NCBI RefSeq assembly: GCF_018691265.1
Contig: NW_024881313.1
Span: forward strand, 38,805,518 to 38,869,517
Direction of reading: 5' to 3'
Source of the DNA: Tyto alba
Lineage: Eukaryota; Chordata; Aves; Strigiformes; Tytonidae
DNA length: 64,000 nt
In this document: piece by piece, positions 12,741 to 25,912 of the stretch
How positions within the stretch are numbered: position 1 is the stretch's first letter
Layout: every line of letters begins with the position of its first letter
Notes under the pieces: generated by a model
Database searches by the model: none
The model's input: the letters and a program-made list of their open reading frames with translations, nothing else
Told to the model about the DNA's origin: nothing
Made by a program: the position numbers and the translations under genes

Positions 12741-14044
12741 TCCTGCAAAGTACAACACCATCTAAATATTACTGCCTTGTGGTCACAGACACAAAACACT
12801 GCTTCAGCCTTGGTCAGAGGGGACAAATGTCCCTATCTTGATCTTCTTTCCTACTGACCCTGGTGCCAGGGTAAGATTTCAAATGTATTTCTCATCTGAG
12901 TGAATGTCTCTACCTCGTAGATTAGCAGGATATGTCAAATGGCCAACTCTGTCTCATATAAACTTAGTTGTTCTATGAGTTGAAGATGAGAATTTTCAGA
13001 AGATGACCTGATCGGAACTGATCCCGGCATCGTGGAATCAGTACACGAGCTTCGTAGTAAATATTGAAAATTATTTATCGTGATACATATTCATACTCAG
13101 GTAGGAGGGACTGAAGTGATGAAAAGGAAAATTTGCTTGAAAGGCTTCCCTATGCTTGGATTTTTTTGTAAGTAGTAAGTGGTAACTGGTAAATAGCAAT
13201 AAGAAGGATCACTGAAAGTCTGATGGAGACAAACACTGAGCACTCTTGGATAGGCAACATTGTATTATCTCTATTTTCTGTGTTTTGAACAATCTGTAAG
13301 TCATGAGTGATTTTTTTCTCTGACTTGCTAACACCCCAAACCTGACCTTATTAAATTTTCTTTTATTCCCCCAATCAAGCTGATCTTTGATAGCTCAAGA
13401 GCAATACGTTTCTGTCCCTTCTGTACCCGGGGACCTTACACTGTGTCAGTCTGTCTGAGTGGGTTTGGCAGCTTTCTGAAGGAGCTGATGCTCATCCCAT
13501 TTTGTGGCCCGCCAAGAATGAGATCTTTCTCTCCCACACCTCGAGAGTTGTACAAGAAATATGTTAAATTTGGCTGAGCAGGGCCCCATGTAAATGATGA
13601 CTCCAAGCATGTTTCTTATGGAGTTCTGCCTAACCTGTGAGCAGAGAAATAGGCAAGTATACTTAAAATTAACTTTAACCCAAAATGTAAAATCTGAAGA
13701 CAAGAATTACCAGCATTTGAATGGGATTGTTTTTATGGGTTGTGAACTCTCAGACTTTAAAACTTGAACTGCTCCAGGAAAGCTGAACAGCTATATTCGT
13801 AGAACTTTTATTTCATCCCACTTGGAAAGAAAATACTCATATCCTTCTATATTTTCCTTCATCACATTTATGAGGTTAGTTGAAAGTTCTTAGAGATTGG
13901 GACTCCAGCACTATTTACTCCAAAGAAGGTTATGATTAGCAGACAAAGTGATGTCACAGAAACTAAAAGTTTCTGAGAAGGGCAATTAATTACACAAATC
14001 TATAATTCATCACAATGAATCATATTTCCTCTCTGACAGCAAGA

Positions 14045-14068
14045 AGCATGAAAACCCCTTTTCATGCT
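14045..14068. repeat. Perfect 10-bp inverted repeat with 4-bp loop
   Basis: AGCATGAAAA, then CCCC, then TTTTCATGCT: both arms pair without mismatch. No transposon ends or terminator context are seen. Confidence 0.9.
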
Positions 14069-16585
14069 GTATTGCAGCAGCTCAGCGACTATGATAAGAA
14101 CAAGCCAATTAGGAACCTCCTTGAAGGGATGTTATATTTAAGGTAGAGTCAATTTTGCTTAGGGCAGAGAGATGGAGTAGATTTCTCAAAGTTCCTCCAA
14201 GCAAGATTATCCTTGCCTCTCTAAATGTTTAGAGCTCCAAGAAGAACACAGAAACATATCCCTATACTGTCTCTGGATTATTTAGGTCAGGAATTAAAAT
14301 ATGTTTGGTAAGTTTTCATAATTCTATATATAGCTGTTTTTTCTCACTGAGGACAGAGCTGTCAGGTCAACGCTGCCCATACTGCAGCCTGTCCTGCTAG
14401 CTCTTTTGTTGGGGTTGCAAAGAAAAAAATGCAAAGGCGTTCATTTGACTTGTCAGCTTCATGAAACAGTGATCACTGCAGTAAAAGCTGGAAGAGCATC
14501 AAAACTGTAATTGGAAAAGAGCAGCATTTCTACCTTGTCCTAAGTCACACACAAACTCACACACGCTCATATAAAATATCATCTAATTTTGTCGCCTTCC
14601 TGAGCTTTTCCTTGGATTTTCCATAGAACAAGAAGAAAATAAACACACAGGTTGGGTTGAGATACCTCCTTACTTTGACTGGTCTTTACAAGTGAACTCT
14701 CCCTCTCTCTAACCATAGTTTATCCTGCTGGTAGTGATTCCCAACATTTTATACAAGTGGAACTGAATCTTCTGTGTCCTACCTGTGCTGTTTTGTAAGA
14801 TGCAAGAGTGGAGTGGTTTTCTGTGCCATCTGGGCAACCATAATAACCCTGCCTGAGAAGAATAGGAGCCACAGAAGACTACTATGCTAGAACCTCCATG
14901 CTCAAAGCAGACCATTGGAATTGAACAAGGAAATCTTTCATTGGAGGTAGCAGTGGGGATTTTTTTTTTGATGGTGGGACACTTACTTCCAACCCATTAG
15001 ACAAAATCCTAGTGCTTAATTTGCTGTTTGCTCTATTGGTGGCATCTTTGTGTCCAGCCAAAGCTTTAATTTCACGCAGGTTTCACTAAACCATCTCCTT
15101 GAAAGAGCTATATGGGAGATAATGGTGACTTTTTTTTCAGTTCAATGCTTGGTTTCCCCATCTGGTGCTCACCTCTGTAAACCTTCTGAAACCCCAAAAT
15201 TAGAAATATTACTGAGAAATATTGTGTTAATATTGGAACATAACCGATCAAGATGATGGACAAAGATACCAGCACTGGCTAAGAGGTCCATGAGCTACAA
15301 GTGACTGGAAGCTGAGAGGGCACATGTTTATCTTGCCATTTTAAACCTTTGTTTTATAGTAGCATCTCAGTCCTTAATGAAATTAAGTCTCCACTGTGCT
15401 CAGTTTAGTACAGGAGCATAAACTCTGTATTTGTGCATGGACCAAGGGCTGTTCTTTGGTTATGTGGCCAACTGGCACAACTTGGCTTGCATCAAAACTC
15501 ACTTTCCCCTGAAAATGGTACAGCTGCATCCAAACCGCCTTCCTCAGTCTGCTGAGCTGAGCCAGCCACTGTCCAGGGCTGATCAGTGCCAAGGGACATG
15601 ATGAGTTTAGCTGATTGTGAGTTATCCTCAAATCCATGCCTTGTTTGATTTGCTAGTTTGCCAGACAAAGATGTGCAGTTTCTACCTTAAAGAGCTGGTG
15701 ATGAAGGTGATGGAGAGAGTGGGAGGAAGGAAGCAGCATTACCCCTGTGTGCAGCTGGGACTTGGACATGAAGATGTCCCGTGAGTTGTCAGGGCATTGC
15801 TTTCAGACTCATAAATGACAATGTTGTCCACTCCATGCAGGTGACAATAATGAAAATTAGAAAAGATCTGCATATCTTGAGCAAATTGTACTTCCCTTGG
15901 GGTCTCAGAGCTTCCAGAGTGACACTTCAACCAATTTCTTCTCATCCACAAAAGGCAGCAGCTTGACTATTTTTAATGAAGCTGTCATAATCACATGACT
16001 CGGAGAGATGAGGCCTGCTCAAAGAAAACACTAAAAAAGTAATAAAGTCTAAATTTATCTCCTGCTTGAACAACTCTGCTATAGTGCAGTGGATCCCAAA
16101 TTTTCTCACTCTGTCCCCTTAGAGTTGAGATCTCTGCTTCCACATTTCTAGATTTCTAGTCCTTTTTCTACAATGTCTTGGTTAGGATTTATCTTCCCAA
16201 GCATAATTGTCTAAAACAAATCAGATAAACTGCTCTCTAATGGTGCTTATTTCTCCCTCTTGACCCTGGGAGGATTCTTGTGTGAGTAGCTCACATCTGA
16301 AGTGAGCTGAGATGAATCCCATCCCTTCTGCCTGCACTCTGCTGGCTTGTGCTAGCTTGAATATTCGACTTGTTCAGCTCTGTATGATTACATTATTCTC
16401 AAGCACCTGGAATCCACAGATCATCCTAGTCCTGGAAAATGAAATATATTCCTTAACTCAAGAAATCAGAGTCTAGTTGGTAGGAGCAGAGCATTCTCCC
16501 TTGGGTTGTGCCATGTGCAGATCTGGTGGCACTGATGTCCCTTCTGCATGTGCAGCAAATCAGCAGATGCAGATGAGCAATTGCC

Positions 16586-16609
16586 TTTTTTTTTTTTTTT
16601 TTTTTTTTT
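16586..16609. repeat. Poly(T) tract, 24 bp
   Basis: Pure T run followed by CCGCTGAG. No adjacent element body recognised. Confidence 0.95.
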
Positions 16610-16701
16610 CCGCTGAGAAGGCAAGTTTTGCTTCAGGATTACTTATGCAAACAGCTTGCTCTCTACATGGCTATAAACACTAATTTGGAGACCCACACCA
16701 A

Positions 16702-16758
16702 GCCAAATAGTTGTTTATGAGATGTTTATGAGATGGAGGCCAAATAGGTGTTTATGAG
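16702..16758. repeat. Short imperfect tandem duplication, period 37 bp
   Basis: A 20-bp unit starting GCCAAATAG at 16702 recurs at 16739 with 19 of 20 bases identical. TGTTTATGAG also occurs once more between them. Confidence 0.85.
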
Positions 16759-17384
16759 GCAGTGGTAGTGCCAAAAAGTCAAATAGCACCTCTAAGCAAT
16801 GACTGGCACAGTACCATCTCTTCAGGCTCAGCTACAGAGAAGAGTTTATTGAATTCACTGTTGCTTCTGATCCAGCACTCCTTGCAATTAACCCAGCGGT
16901 GGAATGGACGGGGAAGAAATGAACCCTTCTCAGGTTCTGGCAGCTGGGAGCAAGAAACTCTTTGCAAAGAAGACAGGGAAACTGGTGTGAGAAGAAGAGC
17001 CTGGCACTCAACCCTACAGAGACACGATGTCCATGGTGTCCCATCTTCATTACTCCACACAGCCTGGCAGCATAAATTCTGGACTAGTCTTATAGTATGG
17101 ACTTGTGTAGGAGCTGCAGTGTTGTTTCAGACCTTCCTCCACTGAGATCCAAGGTCCTATCCTCTTGTAGTTTGAGGCCTCCAATGCTTCCAACATTTAT
17201 TTTTAAGTATGACATGATTTGGGGCTCTTTACCTCCACAACCATCGTATTCTTCATTGTCCTGTGAAGGTCCTACAAAGCTCTTGGACACAGAAGTGACA
17301 TGACTGAGATCCATCAGAAGCTTTATGGGAGAAATACTTTTTATCAATAGCTGCCTTTCATCAAAAGACTGGATATTTTGGACA

Positions 17385-17610
17385 GACACTTGTCCAACAT
17401 GTGTTCTTAAACCCTCTACTGAGTGAGCATCTCTGCTTCTAGTTTTCAGCTTTCTCTTTTCCAGACCAGCAAATCCCTTCTAAGACTCCTTATAGCTATT
17501 TTTTTTTTCTACCTACCTTACCATTTTCTCCTCTCTACTCCAAATCTTTGTCTGTATCTTTCTTAAAATTGGGTGTCCAAAAATAGACCATCAACTCTGT
17601 CCACTTATAC
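17385..17610 (-). mobile_element. CR1-like LINE fragment
   Basis: Plus-strand phrases CTTTCTCTTTTCCAGACCAGC, CTTTGTCTGTATCTTTCTT and GGGTGTCCAAAAATAGACC fit the antisense CR1 text CTTCTCTTTTCCAGACTAAACA, CCACATCTTTCCTG, GCCCAGAACTGGAC. The fragment is old and interrupted by a T-rich patch at 17,500. Confidence 0.65.
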
Positions 17611-18999
17611 ATACGCTTTCTCAGGAAATAATTTTCAGGTAGGGAACTCCTCTCTCCTATTTATTGTTACCTCCAGCCTTTCTAGCTCCCCACTGTCTTT
17701 GTATTCCCTATGAGTATCTCACAGTATCTCACAAATTACATTAAAGGAGAATCACTTAAAGGATAGTGTCAGGGGACAGAGCCTCTGTCGCTTTCTTTAC
17801 AAATCCAAACACCTGACTTGCTTGGTTTTGTGGATCAGAGGTCTGAGGTCTGCACTGTGATCTTTGGGGCAGGTGAAGTGCAGTCTGGAAGGTCCCTGGT
17901 ACAAACTACTCTGGCTGAGAAGCAGGTGGAGAATCCACTTGCTAAAGGGGGAACCTCATTTTAGTTTCCTGTGTAAGTTTTTGCTCCAGTGTTGAGGTCC
18001 CAGCTGGACCACGGAGCTTCTGAGAAGGATCTGATAGGGCAGTGATTATGTCCAAACTTCCCAAAACTAGGAACGGTAGATCCTGGCACAGGAGCTGGAG
18101 GTGGTGGGTGGTAGGGGGCTGATGGGGAAGATGAAGAAATATCATTTCGCAGCCCAAGGGGATGCTCTATCACCAGCAGAAGGCTGCAGGAGGCAGGAGG
18201 CTGCCTGAGTCCTGGAGAGAGATCCTGCTGCAAACAGAAGAGTCACCCACTCCAGAGGCAGAGCATTCTTCCTCCATCCTCTGTCCTCACTAGCACCGAC
18301 CCTGTGCAGCACACTCACTGAAAACCAACAGAGTCACAAGCCTACTGAAACAAAATGCCCCACCAAACACACATCTGTGGAGCAAAGCACAGATCCTAGG
18401 TAAGCCATGTCATTTAATTCTGGAAGGCGGTCAGATATTATGGTAAGAATATATGATAAAAATAAGAATTTTTATAAGAATCATCAATTTAAAAATGAGC
18501 GTAGGAAAGAAGAGTTACTGGCTACTGCTCTGTAGTAATACTGCATCTTATACAATTGCAATAAGAAACTTCCTTTATATTAACTGAACATGCAGACGTC
18601 AGCAACATCACATCACCCCTAGCTGTTTAGATGCTGGATGTTTATTTACACAGCAAAAAGCCACGTGGGAAGGTCTGTAGTTAGTGAAACTCTGTGGCCT
18701 TATTTAGAAGAAAGATGTTACCAAGATAAACACAGCTGGTGTTGTGGCACAAGTACATGGGACTGGGGGAAAAAAAAAAAAAAAAGGCAAAGATGATGAG
18801 CCAGCATCTTCTCAACCCTTGGTTAGAGGCCGTTGGAGTCATAATTCGCCTCAAAGACACAAGAACAAAACCCTAATAGTTCCCTCCCACCACGCTAAGA
18901 TCTGAAAGCCTAGATGCTGTGGTGGACATAGCAGGAAATCCTCTGTCAGGTGGTGAGATGGAGCTTTTGTTGGGCTGCAGCTACATGGAAGTGAGCAGA

Positions 19000-19330
19000 G
19001 GGGCTGTGTGAGCTTGGTGCCTCCATCAATGCCCTCTGAGCTGCAGCTCGTCTGCAATTACAGGCTCGGTGTGCCCTTAATAAAGCAGAGGTTGGCTCAT
19101 TATTCACATAATCACATGGAAAATGTATTTCCCAGCCTTGTTGTTTGCTGTATCAAAGCTTTGTTTCTATACCTCTCCCTTTTTTGTCCATCCTCCCCCC
19201 CACCCCTTCTTGCCCCTGTGAAGCAACCAAGGATGGCTTGCAGTGTAGCCCTTGCCTGTGATTAACATGTTGACCTAGCAATTATTCACATCTGGATGGG
19301 TCTTTGTTCTACTTTGAAGTCTCTCAATGA
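19000..19330. promoter_or_regulatory. Candidate enhancer with clustered TCF/LEF-like sites
   Basis: ATCAAAG and CTTTGTT abut as a palindromic pair centred on CAAAGCTTTG (19154-19163). CTTTGTT (19302-19308) and CTTTGAA (19312-19318) form a second pair. ATTATTCACAT occurs twice (19099 and 19281). TCF/LEF proteins bind CTTTGWW and mediate canonical Wnt output; that a Wnt gene's flank carries such sites suggests, but does not show, feedback control. Confidence 0.33.
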
Positions 19331-20035
19331 CTTCTCTTTCCCCCCACCTGTCTTCATTTTCCCCTCCTCACCCCCATCCCACCTCCTCCCTCTCCACCTT
19401 GTCTATTACTCCTCAGAAGTGCCAGTGGGCCCAAAATGAAATACAGGATGGACCAGAAATTCCTCCTTAATGGGCCCAGGTGAGCTTGAACTGGAAAAGG
19501 GAAGGTTCAGACCTTGAAGATGACCTTTCCAAAGTGCTTAAGTCAATAACAGTGTGTAACCCTCCCTAGCCCCTTGTTTCTAATTGACAAGGTGGAGATG
19601 GACTGGAGGCTCTTTCTTCTCTCCAACTGTGTGAGATCTTTTAATCTTATCCCCTCCCCCCAAAAAAAAGGAGAGGGAAAGAGATGGAGCAAAGTGCTGG
19701 ATGATGGAAGAGATAGGGTAATTGGTTCACCACAGAGTGAGGCTGGGGAGTTGTGACTCCTTCTGAGGTCCTTCTGTGGTGAGAGAAGTGCCGGTTGAAC
19801 AGCATCTCCTCTCACAAGTCTTCTTTTGTATGACAGGAGAGGAGGAGGGGACACCTCCCTCTTACACATTCTTACATCCAGCTACTGAGGCACATTCACC
19901 AGCAACTGGTTAAGAAGAATGATTAAGGGTTGCGGGGCTTGGGGGAGTGGGAAGTCCCTTTGCTTTGAGGAGATTAACTTTTGAGATGAAGTAAAACACA
20001 AGGCGATAGTCTTTCAAAATTGCCTTCCAGCCGTG

Positions 20036-20090
20036 ACAGGCAATGGTTAGATTAATTAGATTACGAATGCTCTTTTATATTTGGCAGATG
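20036..20090. promoter_or_regulatory. Candidate homeodomain-site cluster
   Basis: TTAGATTA is repeated at 20047-20054 and 20056-20063 around a TAATTA core. GATTA and TAATTA are typical homeodomain cores (Pitx/Otx-like and Antp-like). Confidence 0.25.
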
Positions 20091-20133
20091 GGTTGGGACA
20101 AGGTGGGGCGGGGGGCTGGGAGAGAAATACCTC

Positions 20134-20156
20134 TTTTTTTTTTTTTTTTTTTTTTT
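20134..20156. repeat. Poly(T) tract, 23 bp
   Basis: Pure T run after CTC, within unique sequence. Confidence 0.95.
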
Positions 20157-23100
20157 CAAGTACTGCTATTTTCTAATGCAACGCAGGTGTTCCTGGCATG
20201 CTGCAAAGCCCAGTGGTCAGCAAAAGTCCTCCCAAGGGTCTGAGTGGACTTTGGAAAGCAAGACTGGAGCAAGCACTGCTGTAGGAGGTCATGGAAAAAA
20301 ACTGTCCGTGGCCCCAGAGGAAGCAGAAATGATAGATATGAAGAGTAAGGTGTGAGAGGTAACATGACTAACTTTTTCTCCTTTATGTAGAAGGTATAGG
20401 TGAGATGATAATGGGAAAATACAAAGTTTTGGTACCCAAGGAATTACATCCAAAGGAGCTGTGTCTGTTTCCAGCACAGAGCGTGAAAAGATTTTCACTG
20501 AAAGGTCAGGCTTACATTAGCATATTTTTTAATGTCCTTCTAACCTTGAGAACTCATTTTTTCCAAGGCTTTCTGGAAGTAAGGAGGGGAAGTAGTCTGC
20601 GCTTTGTTCCTATGGGCTCTGGAAATAGTGGGGATAGAAAAATTCACAGGCTGAGGATGCATCTAGGATAGAGCAAGAAAAATGTGGGGTGAAGCCACAA
20701 ATTAACAAATATCTTGCGAGGGAGACCTGTTGTTCCTGAAGCTTTCCTACCAAATAATTTTACCTGTCTTTAGACACCAAAATATTTCATGCCAAATAAG
20801 ACACCTTACTCTCCTTTTATATCCAACTGATAGAAGTAGACATCACTAGAGATGCTCCTCTGTCCTTTAGATGGGATGAAATACTTAGATTCATTCTCCT
20901 TAATTGCCTATGAATGAGGCCAATATGACCAGTTGTCACTATTAAATCCCAAACTACAGCAGAACAACCACAGATTTTTAAAATTAATTTCCAACTTCGG
21001 ACAAACTTGAAAATATTCCCCTCTAAAACATACTGTCCATTGGACATGAACTCTGACCTACGAGGAGTTTTGCTGATCTTGGTTAACCTTTCAAGATGTG
21101 GACTGTCCGTTTATGTTGCTACGGAGTTGTAAGGTCATGAGGTGGGTCTCCAGTCTCGGTCCCTGAAACTCAGCATCCAGGATCTGAGTCTCCCTCCAGG
21201 CTCAAAGTTGCTTACAATCATCTACGCTGGTCCTTTCAGTGGGAGTAGTCAAGTCTAGGGGACACAGCATAATGTAAACTACTATGTGGATGGAGTTATA
21301 TAGGCCTCAGTTTAGCATAAATTATTGATGTGCAAATCAGGAAACAACCAGACTTTTCAGGGACACTAGTAAGCTGAAATTCTAAATAACTCAACATCTT
21401 GGAGCAATAAAAATAGCAACCTAATGAGAACAAAGAGCTTGAGGTCCAAATAGTCCAAACAAGACTTTAACAAAAATATTTGCATGGAGGAAGAGCTCTG
21501 AATATTGGTCAAGATATTTATGACACTGATTGCACGTGCGTGGCAAGTGTGAAAACAACTTGTGTAGACAAACTAAAGGACGCATAATGCAGTGGAGTAG
21601 GGCATAATCTGTATTTTAAGGAAACTGCAGCGAGGAGAACCTGGGACATAGTTATTGGAGGGCTGTATCCTACAGCTGGGTCTGTGGGAGGAATGAACCT
21701 CATCGGATGAGCTAACCACAGGGCCTGTGATAGCAGGATAATGGTCTCTGGTTTAAGCCTATGGAGTTGGAGGAACCTTGTGCAGAAAGACACTGATGGA
21801 GGCACTTGTCCCTTGTGCAGGAGCCTCTCTGAAAACCAATGTACATGCGTATGGATCATCTCTGCCACCACTGCCTGTCCAGACCTTATTGGTCTCTGAC
21901 AAGGTGAAGGGACCTCTTAGAAGTGTCACTCTGGACTAGCTGTATCAAGAGTGTCTAACTTTCCAGAAATTCATTACATGCCTGAAGGCCACAGGCTATT
22001 TTCCTTCTGATCTCAGGCAGGGAAGAGGGAACTTTAGGAGTAATTCACAGCCACAAGATGCATCCCAGGAGCACTGTTGCTCCATGGTGGGCAGGCTGCA
22101 GTGGGGAGCAGCAAGGGCTCAAGAGCAATGCCAGCCCCAGCAGACCCTCCTGGCTCTATCTCAGGTATGCTAGGATGGACACCTACTTGAACTGCTCCAG
22201 GACTCTGATTTTTGAAGGCATTGGCTTTTTCTCCCCCCACAGTAAAGGTGGGCATGCTACCTACAAGGTATATCCTGGTCCCTGCTCCCAGCCAGTCCAT
22301 CACTGCCACCTCTCCTGGCTCCCAACCAGTCCCAGCCAGACATACCATGCTCTGGACATGACATAAACACCACGTGGACAATATACACTGAATAACATCA
22401 TCTTCCTTCCAGCTCCATTTGCCTGTTATTTTGCCTGTGCTTATTGTATCACCACAGATGTGCCTAGAAAACTTTTCCTAGTGGTATAAAGGAGCATTTG
22501 TCCATCAATAATGTCCCATCTGCCTGTTTGCAGATTCTGAATGCTATTCTCAGTTGATCCTGTGTCCCACTCAGGACCATATCTTTCATTTACTGATAGC
22601 TTTATTACATTCCTCTGAACCGAGGGGTTTAAAGAGTTATGCAAAAGTGTGCAGGGAAATAAAATAGCAGGATAGAAATATGAGTACCACAGGATTTTGT
22701 CTGGGGAACTGAACCTTATGGATGGATGGTCCTCCTGGTGTAGGCTTTGGTCAGAGCAGCTGGCCTGATCATGCACATGAGTTTGAGACTCAACTAGCAC
22801 CTCCCTATCCCAAACTGCTGTTCAGAGCCAGACCAGTCAAATTGTACAAAGTAACCCCGAGCATGTCTGGAGGAGTGAATCAATTGATTGTGACTGGATA
22901 GATTACTCTGCCTTTTTTTTTTTTTTTCCTGAGCTCTTTATTTTTAATTTTAAACCAGTAGACTAGTATCCTGTGATGATACAACCCTCTCTGTTGACTT
23001 TATCTCTTAATTATGCAAGGATTATTGCAGAATTAAAGGTGCATTTATAAGGCTTTTAGAAGGAGCCTATGCTCTGCCACTGGCTCTGAAGATGAACCAA

Positions 23101-25204
23101 TCTATTGACTTTTATTTTCCTTCCAACTAATGCAAAAATCCTCTTTTCTCTTCAGCTTCCAAACCTGCCTGTAAATAACCTGTCTTGAAATAAACCCCCC
23201 GACCCTCCCTCCTGTCCTCCACAGTCCTTCCACTCCGTTTACTTCCTGTAATAGGTCTGAAAAGGTTGAAAGGTGCTGAACTCTTGTGCAGGGAATTTAG
23301 CTTTAAAGACCCTGAACTTTTAGATTCCCTGAGGGGTGCAAAGGAGGGGAGGTGGAGGAAGGGGGGGTGTCTTGTGCTTTAGCACAGTGACCTAAATGAT
23401 ACATCTCATGTACATGTCATGTCAAATGTCATCTCCAGGGCTGGAAGTACTCTGAATAACCTGTCTGGTCAGCAGAGGTGACTAGAAATACTTAGCTGCA
23501 AGCCATCGCTTTGAGAAAGACTTGCCTTTTATACTTCCTCCTTTATTTATTTATGGGCTGGGGATTTGTTTTTCCTCTCCTTGTGCCAGATCCACCAACT
23601 GGCTTTTGCTCCAGCAGGTTGCAGAACTCTTTGATGAGTGGCAGCAAAACAGGAAGGAAACGGTGAACCTCGTTACTAGGTGTTTTGGGGGGGGGGTCAG
23701 AAATAAGAAATTGTGCCCAGGAAAAATAGCTGAAGGCAGCAGCTTGAGCAGTTTCATTTGGCTGGGCACGGCAAGGAGGAAGACACTCAGCTGGGACCCT
23801 TCATCAGAGCCTTGCACCCCATGTCTTGCAAAGCCAAGCAGTGGTACCAGCATTAAGGCCATCATCCATGGGAATGTACTGGTTTCATCCCCCAACCCAC
23901 CTCCTCTGTCCCCTTTTCTCTCTGCCGCAGAGCCTCTTATCGCCTTCCCTGGGGAAGTGCCTCTTGATTTTCCAAAGGAGGGTGTTAAAAGTTGCCTTCA
24001 CTGCAGCCTCCCTGGGGAGTGGGTGCTGCCTGCTGAAGGGCTTTTCAATCTGCCAGGCAAGCTCCCAAAAAGAAGTGGTGGATATGAAAACCCAGGTTAA
24101 TTCAAAGTAGAAATAAGGCAGAGTTGCCCCAAGAGGGTGTTTCAGCCCTCCTGATTGTCTTCAGCATCTCGGGAAAGCCTTGTTGGCTAGGATAAATGTC
24201 TAACTTTTAAGCAGGTGATGTTTGGGATGCCATTAAACAGGGAGGGAGAAGATGCTGAAGCGAAGCCTGGGGGCACAGCATGATGGAGTGGGAGTCCTTT
24301 GGCCTGTGGTGTGCTGGAGAGCAAACTAAATGTTTGTTATAGCCCCTCAGTCCCTCTCTGATCTGCAGTTTCCTTTCTCTTACCCATCACTGTATGCTGA
24401 ACCTTCCTCTGCACCCCTCACCAGCAAAATAAATCAATGCAAAGCAAGAATTGGTATGTGCCCAGTATCGCCTGATCTTTTAGAGGGGGATCAGGAATAC
24501 TGAAATAGGAATAAATACAGAGCTGGTTATTTCAGCCTTTGCATTGATGTCTGCACTTTTCTGATGGGAGATGCAGGTCTCAATCTCAGCAAAATTTTGT
24601 TCTGATGGTTGAGTGGTGTTGCGTGGTGTGATGACTTCTTCTAGAAGGTTGGCTGAAATGTTTCTTTCTGGGTAGTGGGAACTCAAAACTCGGAAGTCAG
24701 GTATGTGAACTTCAACTCAAGAGCTTAAACCCCACCAGAGCAAGAAAGTGGCCAGCAGCTGGGATGGATTTGCTAACAGTCCTGTGGACACTTCTGAGAG
24801 GTTTTTTTCCTGTAGCAGTTTTCGGGGGGACAAGCAAACTCTTGCAAAACAGCTGTCTGATTACTACTCCTGCACAGCAGGGATTTCCCAGAGAAGACTT
24901 TTCCTAACTTAGTGCTTCTTTTTGCCCTTTTACCACCCCGCTACAATTCATACTTGGGTTTTCAAGTGGGAACGAGAGGTTAGATTAAACCTTCCCAGCA
25001 ACTCATGTCAAAAAAGCTGTTTTTTTTTTTTAAAAAAGAATACATCTACATGGTGATGGAATTCCCTTGGCTTTTTGATATATGCTTTGAACTTCCAGCT
25101 GTTCTTAGGAAAAAAAGGAACATCAAAGACATGCCTGCAAAGGCCGTTTGTGTACCTGAGAGGAGCAGGGTTCTGTTCTTCTCCTGGGGTGCCTCTACGA
25201 AACT

Positions 25205-25219
25205 GGGGGGGGGGGGGGG
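25205..25219. repeat. Poly(G) tract, 15 bp
   Basis: Fifteen G followed by ACTGGGGAGG. This is a potential G-quadruplex and a likely site of length error in sequencing. Confidence 0.9.
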
Positions 25220-25847
25220 ACTGGGGAGGACAAGAGTCTTAATTTAGTAACAGAGACAAAAATCCATCACAGGGAACCCTACCAAAAAAAACAAATGCAC
25301 CCAAACACCTTCATATAATCCAATATCAATTCACATATTAAGAAGACAATGTTGTTTCTGGGATTGCACAAAGCTACCGAGGGGCTCTTCAGCCATCCTG
25401 GACTTGACAGATTTTTGTTCCAAGCAATGTTTTGGGGTCATAGGGAAAACCACGATCTTTCCCCAACTTCTCCTGTGGCACATGGTAGTTTTTGGCCTTG
25501 CTGTGTTTGGTTGAAATTCAGTGTGCAGAGAATCACACCAGAAACCCTCACAGTCTTTTTTTTTGTTGTCAATTCCTGTACATTTATGAAGTGCTAAAGA
25601 AAATTAACATCCTTGCTTATAAATGATTAAATATAAGACACTTGCTTGGCAAAGTATGTTTGGGCCAACTTAGCACTTATTTGACCTAACAGGGCTGAAT
25701 TATACATTTATAAGTGTTTTTTAACGATTTGCTTGTTTTAAATCCATAAGACTAAAGTAAATTGTCTTTTTATGAATATTGGTTTGGGCTCCTAAATTAC
25801 ATCTTCCTGGTGGTCATCAAGGTTGGCCGTTAGATATTGGAAAAGAA

Positions 25848-25912
25848 AGGGAGGGAGAAAAAGAGAGAGAGGAAGAAAACAAGAAGGCAAGACAAAAGAA
25901 GGAAAAATAAGA
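25848..25912. repeat. Polypurine-rich low-complexity tract
   Basis: About 65 bases composed almost wholly of A and G (GGGAGGGAGAAAAAGAGAGA and similar), with a few C interruptions. Confidence 0.8.

Larger units (their letters stand above)
12740..17384. other. Intergenic, no gene seen
   Basis: Unique sequence with the inverted repeat at 14,045, a T tract at 16,586 and the small duplication at 16,702. The 127-codon frame at 16,762 has no recognisable domains. Confidence 0.5.
17610..25847. other. Intergenic, no gene seen
   Basis: Contains the candidate blocks at 19.0-19.33 and 20.04 kb, plus element-like AT-rich stretches at 22,960-23,110 and 25,595-25,830. The longest frame in the window (192 codons, 23,522-24,100, plus) lacks any domain, has proline/serine-rich random-looking composition, and overlaps an equally long opposite-strand frame, so I do not call it a gene. 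Confidence 0.5.

Noticed and set aside
23522..24100. Longest open frame in the window, 192 codons on the plus strand
   Set aside because: No recognisable domain, no repeat or splice logic, proline/serine-rich random-looking composition, and a 114-codon opposite-strand frame covers much of the same DNA. It is consistent with chance in GC-richer DNA.
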